Assembly: GCF_029193595.2 (NCBI RefSeq)
Contig: NZ_CP135052.1
Coordinates: 2,914,001-2,978,000, forward strand
Reading direction: 5' to 3'
From: Providencia hangzhouensis
GTDB lineage: Bacteria > Pseudomonadota > Gammaproteobacteria > Enterobacterales > Enterobacteriaceae
DNA length: 64,000 bases
In this document: positions 64,000-64,000 of the stretch, one piece after another
Layout: each line of letters starts with the position of its first letter
How positions within the stretch are numbered: position 1 is the first letter of the stretch
Made by a program: the position numbers and the translations under genes
The notes under the pieces: generated by a model
What the model saw: the letters and a program-made list of their open reading frames with translations, nothing else
What the model was told of the DNA's origin: nothing
Databases searched by the model: none

Positions 64000-64000
64000 G

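Overview
The window is a low-GC enterobacterial chromosome segment, almost certainly Morganellaceae and most likely Providencia. The signs are one continuous flagellar/chemotaxis supercluster, AT-rich intergenic DNA, ERIC-type repeats, and divergent putP/putA and mgtCB loci whose products closely match enterobacterial families. The species cannot be fixed from sequence alone. The left edge cuts fliF; the right edge cuts a LysR-family regulator.

Layout. 2-10929 (+): fliF-G-H-I-J-K, then fliL-M-N-O-P-Q-R, covering the MS ring, C ring, export ATPase complex and export gate. 10930-13282: an AT-rich insert with a TonB-box, colicin B/A-type pore-forming bacteriocin gene (+) and its convergent four-helix immunity gene (-). 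13484-23718 (-): flgB-C-D-E-F-G-H-I-J and flgK-L (rod, hook, P/L rings, junction). flgKL has its own sigma28 promoter. 23926-25703 (+): flgA, two tandem ERIC elements, a consensus sigma28 promoter, flgM and flgN. 25890-26320: a small unrecognised gene split by a one-base frameshift at a T TTT TTA heptamer. 26473-29716 (-): flhB-flhA. 29980-31448: accessory module with ccdA-ccdB, a two-CXXC protein and an Xre regulator. 31535-43666 (-): flhD-flhC, motA-motB, cheA-cheW, tsr, a Tap-like receptor, cheR-cheB-cheY-cheZ. 43667-45314: a long AT-rich region upstream of flhDC with a perfect sigma28 promoter pointing at flhDC.

45315-47575: an orphan HicB-like gene, an AT-rich acyltransferase-3-like membrane protein and tRNA-Lys(CUU), which looks like a decayed accessory region. 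47831-55274: cycA, putP and putA, with GTTGCA operators for the PutA repressor between the divergent put genes. 55495-56013 (-): fliZ, away from any fliA. 57061-57372: a small lipoprotein. 57532-61082 (-): mgtC-mgtB with a leader carrying a possible Pro-Pro leader peptide. 61476-62965: dsrB, a CspC/CspE-type cold-shock gene and ylaC. 63046-63539: two near-identical tRNA-Asn cassettes. 63619-end: partial LysR gene.

How it fits together. FlhDC starts the flagellar cascade. FliA (sigma28, outside the window) is held by FlgM until the hook is complete. Sigma28-type sites (TAAA-N15-GCCGATAA or close) are readable before flgM, flgK, motA (inside flhC) and tsr, and unexpectedly about 0.6 kb upstream of flhD. 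The most noteworthy content is cargo placed at flagellar operon boundaries: the bacteriocin/immunity pair between fliR and flgL, the ccdAB-plus-zinc-ribbon module between flhB and cheZ, and the HicB/acyltransferase/tRNA region beyond flhD.
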